7,133 bases of DNA from DASVBJ01 sp036375895 (GTDB lineage: Bacteria > Actinomycetota > Actinomycetes > JACCUZ01): assembly GCA_036375895.1 (NCBI GenBank), contig DASVBJ010000214.1, positions 1-7,133 on the forward strand, written 5' to 3'. Within the stretch, counting starts at the first letter, position 1. Every line of letters starts with the position of its first letter. The position numbers and the translations under genes were made by a program. The notes beneath the pieces were generated by a model. It was not told the origin of the DNA and searched no databases. It worked only from the letters and a program-made list of their open reading frames with translations. Positions 7,023 through 7,133 of this stretch are shown in pieces.

Positions 7023-7133
7023 TCAGGACGAAGATTCGTGTGGCTGCTGCTGCTGGTCGTAGGCGGCGAAGGCCGCGGCGCGCTCGTCCTCGATCTTGCG
7101 GCCGAGGAAGTAGGCGCAGCCCCAGAGGAGCGC
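7023..7133 (-). CDS. C-terminal tail of an unidentified protein upstream of secA (runs off right edge)
   Basis: Only the last 36 codons are in the window, ending at TGA (7025-7023). The visible peptide begins ALLWGCAYFLGRKIEDERAA, which looks like the end of a hydrophobic, possibly membrane-spanning segment followed by a charged helix, a QQQQ run and a Ser-rich end. It is too short to assign a family. The reading frame is supported by its continuity to the edge, normal GC-rich codon use and close spacing (24 nt) to the secA start. In mycobacteria the gene just upstream of secA1 is a ribosome hibernation factor. This tail does not look like one. Confidence 0.55.
   Translation of the reverse strand, partial: ALLWGCAYFLGRKIEDERAAAFAAYDQQQQPHESSS

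Overview
The window is very GC-rich DNA with short intergenic gaps. Five of the seven readable starts are GTG, and codons strongly favour G or C at the third position. The gene content (a SecA with a SEC-C tail, an Rv3235-family protein, a BldC/excisionase-like small HTH protein, and an actinobacterial CpaE-like ATPase with a SAF partner) points to a high-GC actinomycete. The general look suggests Micrococcales or Propionibacteriales, but I cannot fix the genus from sequence alone.

Layout from left to right. (1) Minus strand, 1-1195: the N-terminal part of a CpaE/MinD-like P-loop ATPase, cut by the window edge, lies directly downstream of a SAF-domain (CpaB-like) membrane protein. The two overlap by 4 bp (GTGA). 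This looks like the start of a Tad/Flp-pilus-type operon running off the left edge. (2) 1196-1417: a divergent intergenic region with a perfect 10-bp dyad. (3) Plus strand, 1418-1678: an 86-aa winged-HTH protein. (4) 1679-1784: a convergent gap with a near-perfect 22-bp tandem duplication and a GC-rich hairpin. (5) Minus strand, 1785-2339: a conserved actinobacterial protein of unknown function whose beta-rich half looks internally duplicated. (6) 2340-2596: a divergent intergenic region with imperfect repeats and, at its right end, a relatively AT-rich promoter region. (7) Plus strand, 2597-4127: a two-gene operon encoding a three-helix membrane protein with a C-terminal LysM domain and an Rv3235-family protein. 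(8) 4128-4244: a convergent gap with a long imperfect stem and an 18-bp perfect palindrome, most likely a two-hairpin bidirectional terminator. (9) Minus strand, 4245-6998: complete secA (917 aa). (10) Minus strand, 7023 to the right edge: the C-terminal tail of a small, possibly membrane-bound protein just upstream of secA.

Functionally the window mixes core protein export (SecA) with envelope-associated proteins: a LysM protein that probably contacts peptidoglycan, and CpaB/CpaE-like pilus assembly factors. A small DNA-binding protein sits divergent to the pilus-type genes and is a plausible local regulator. No RNA genes, CRISPR arrays, transposases or integrases were seen. The most unusual non-coding signal is a half-site, GTCCA(C/A)AGGA, that occurs four times as two inverted pairs in two separate intergenic regions.
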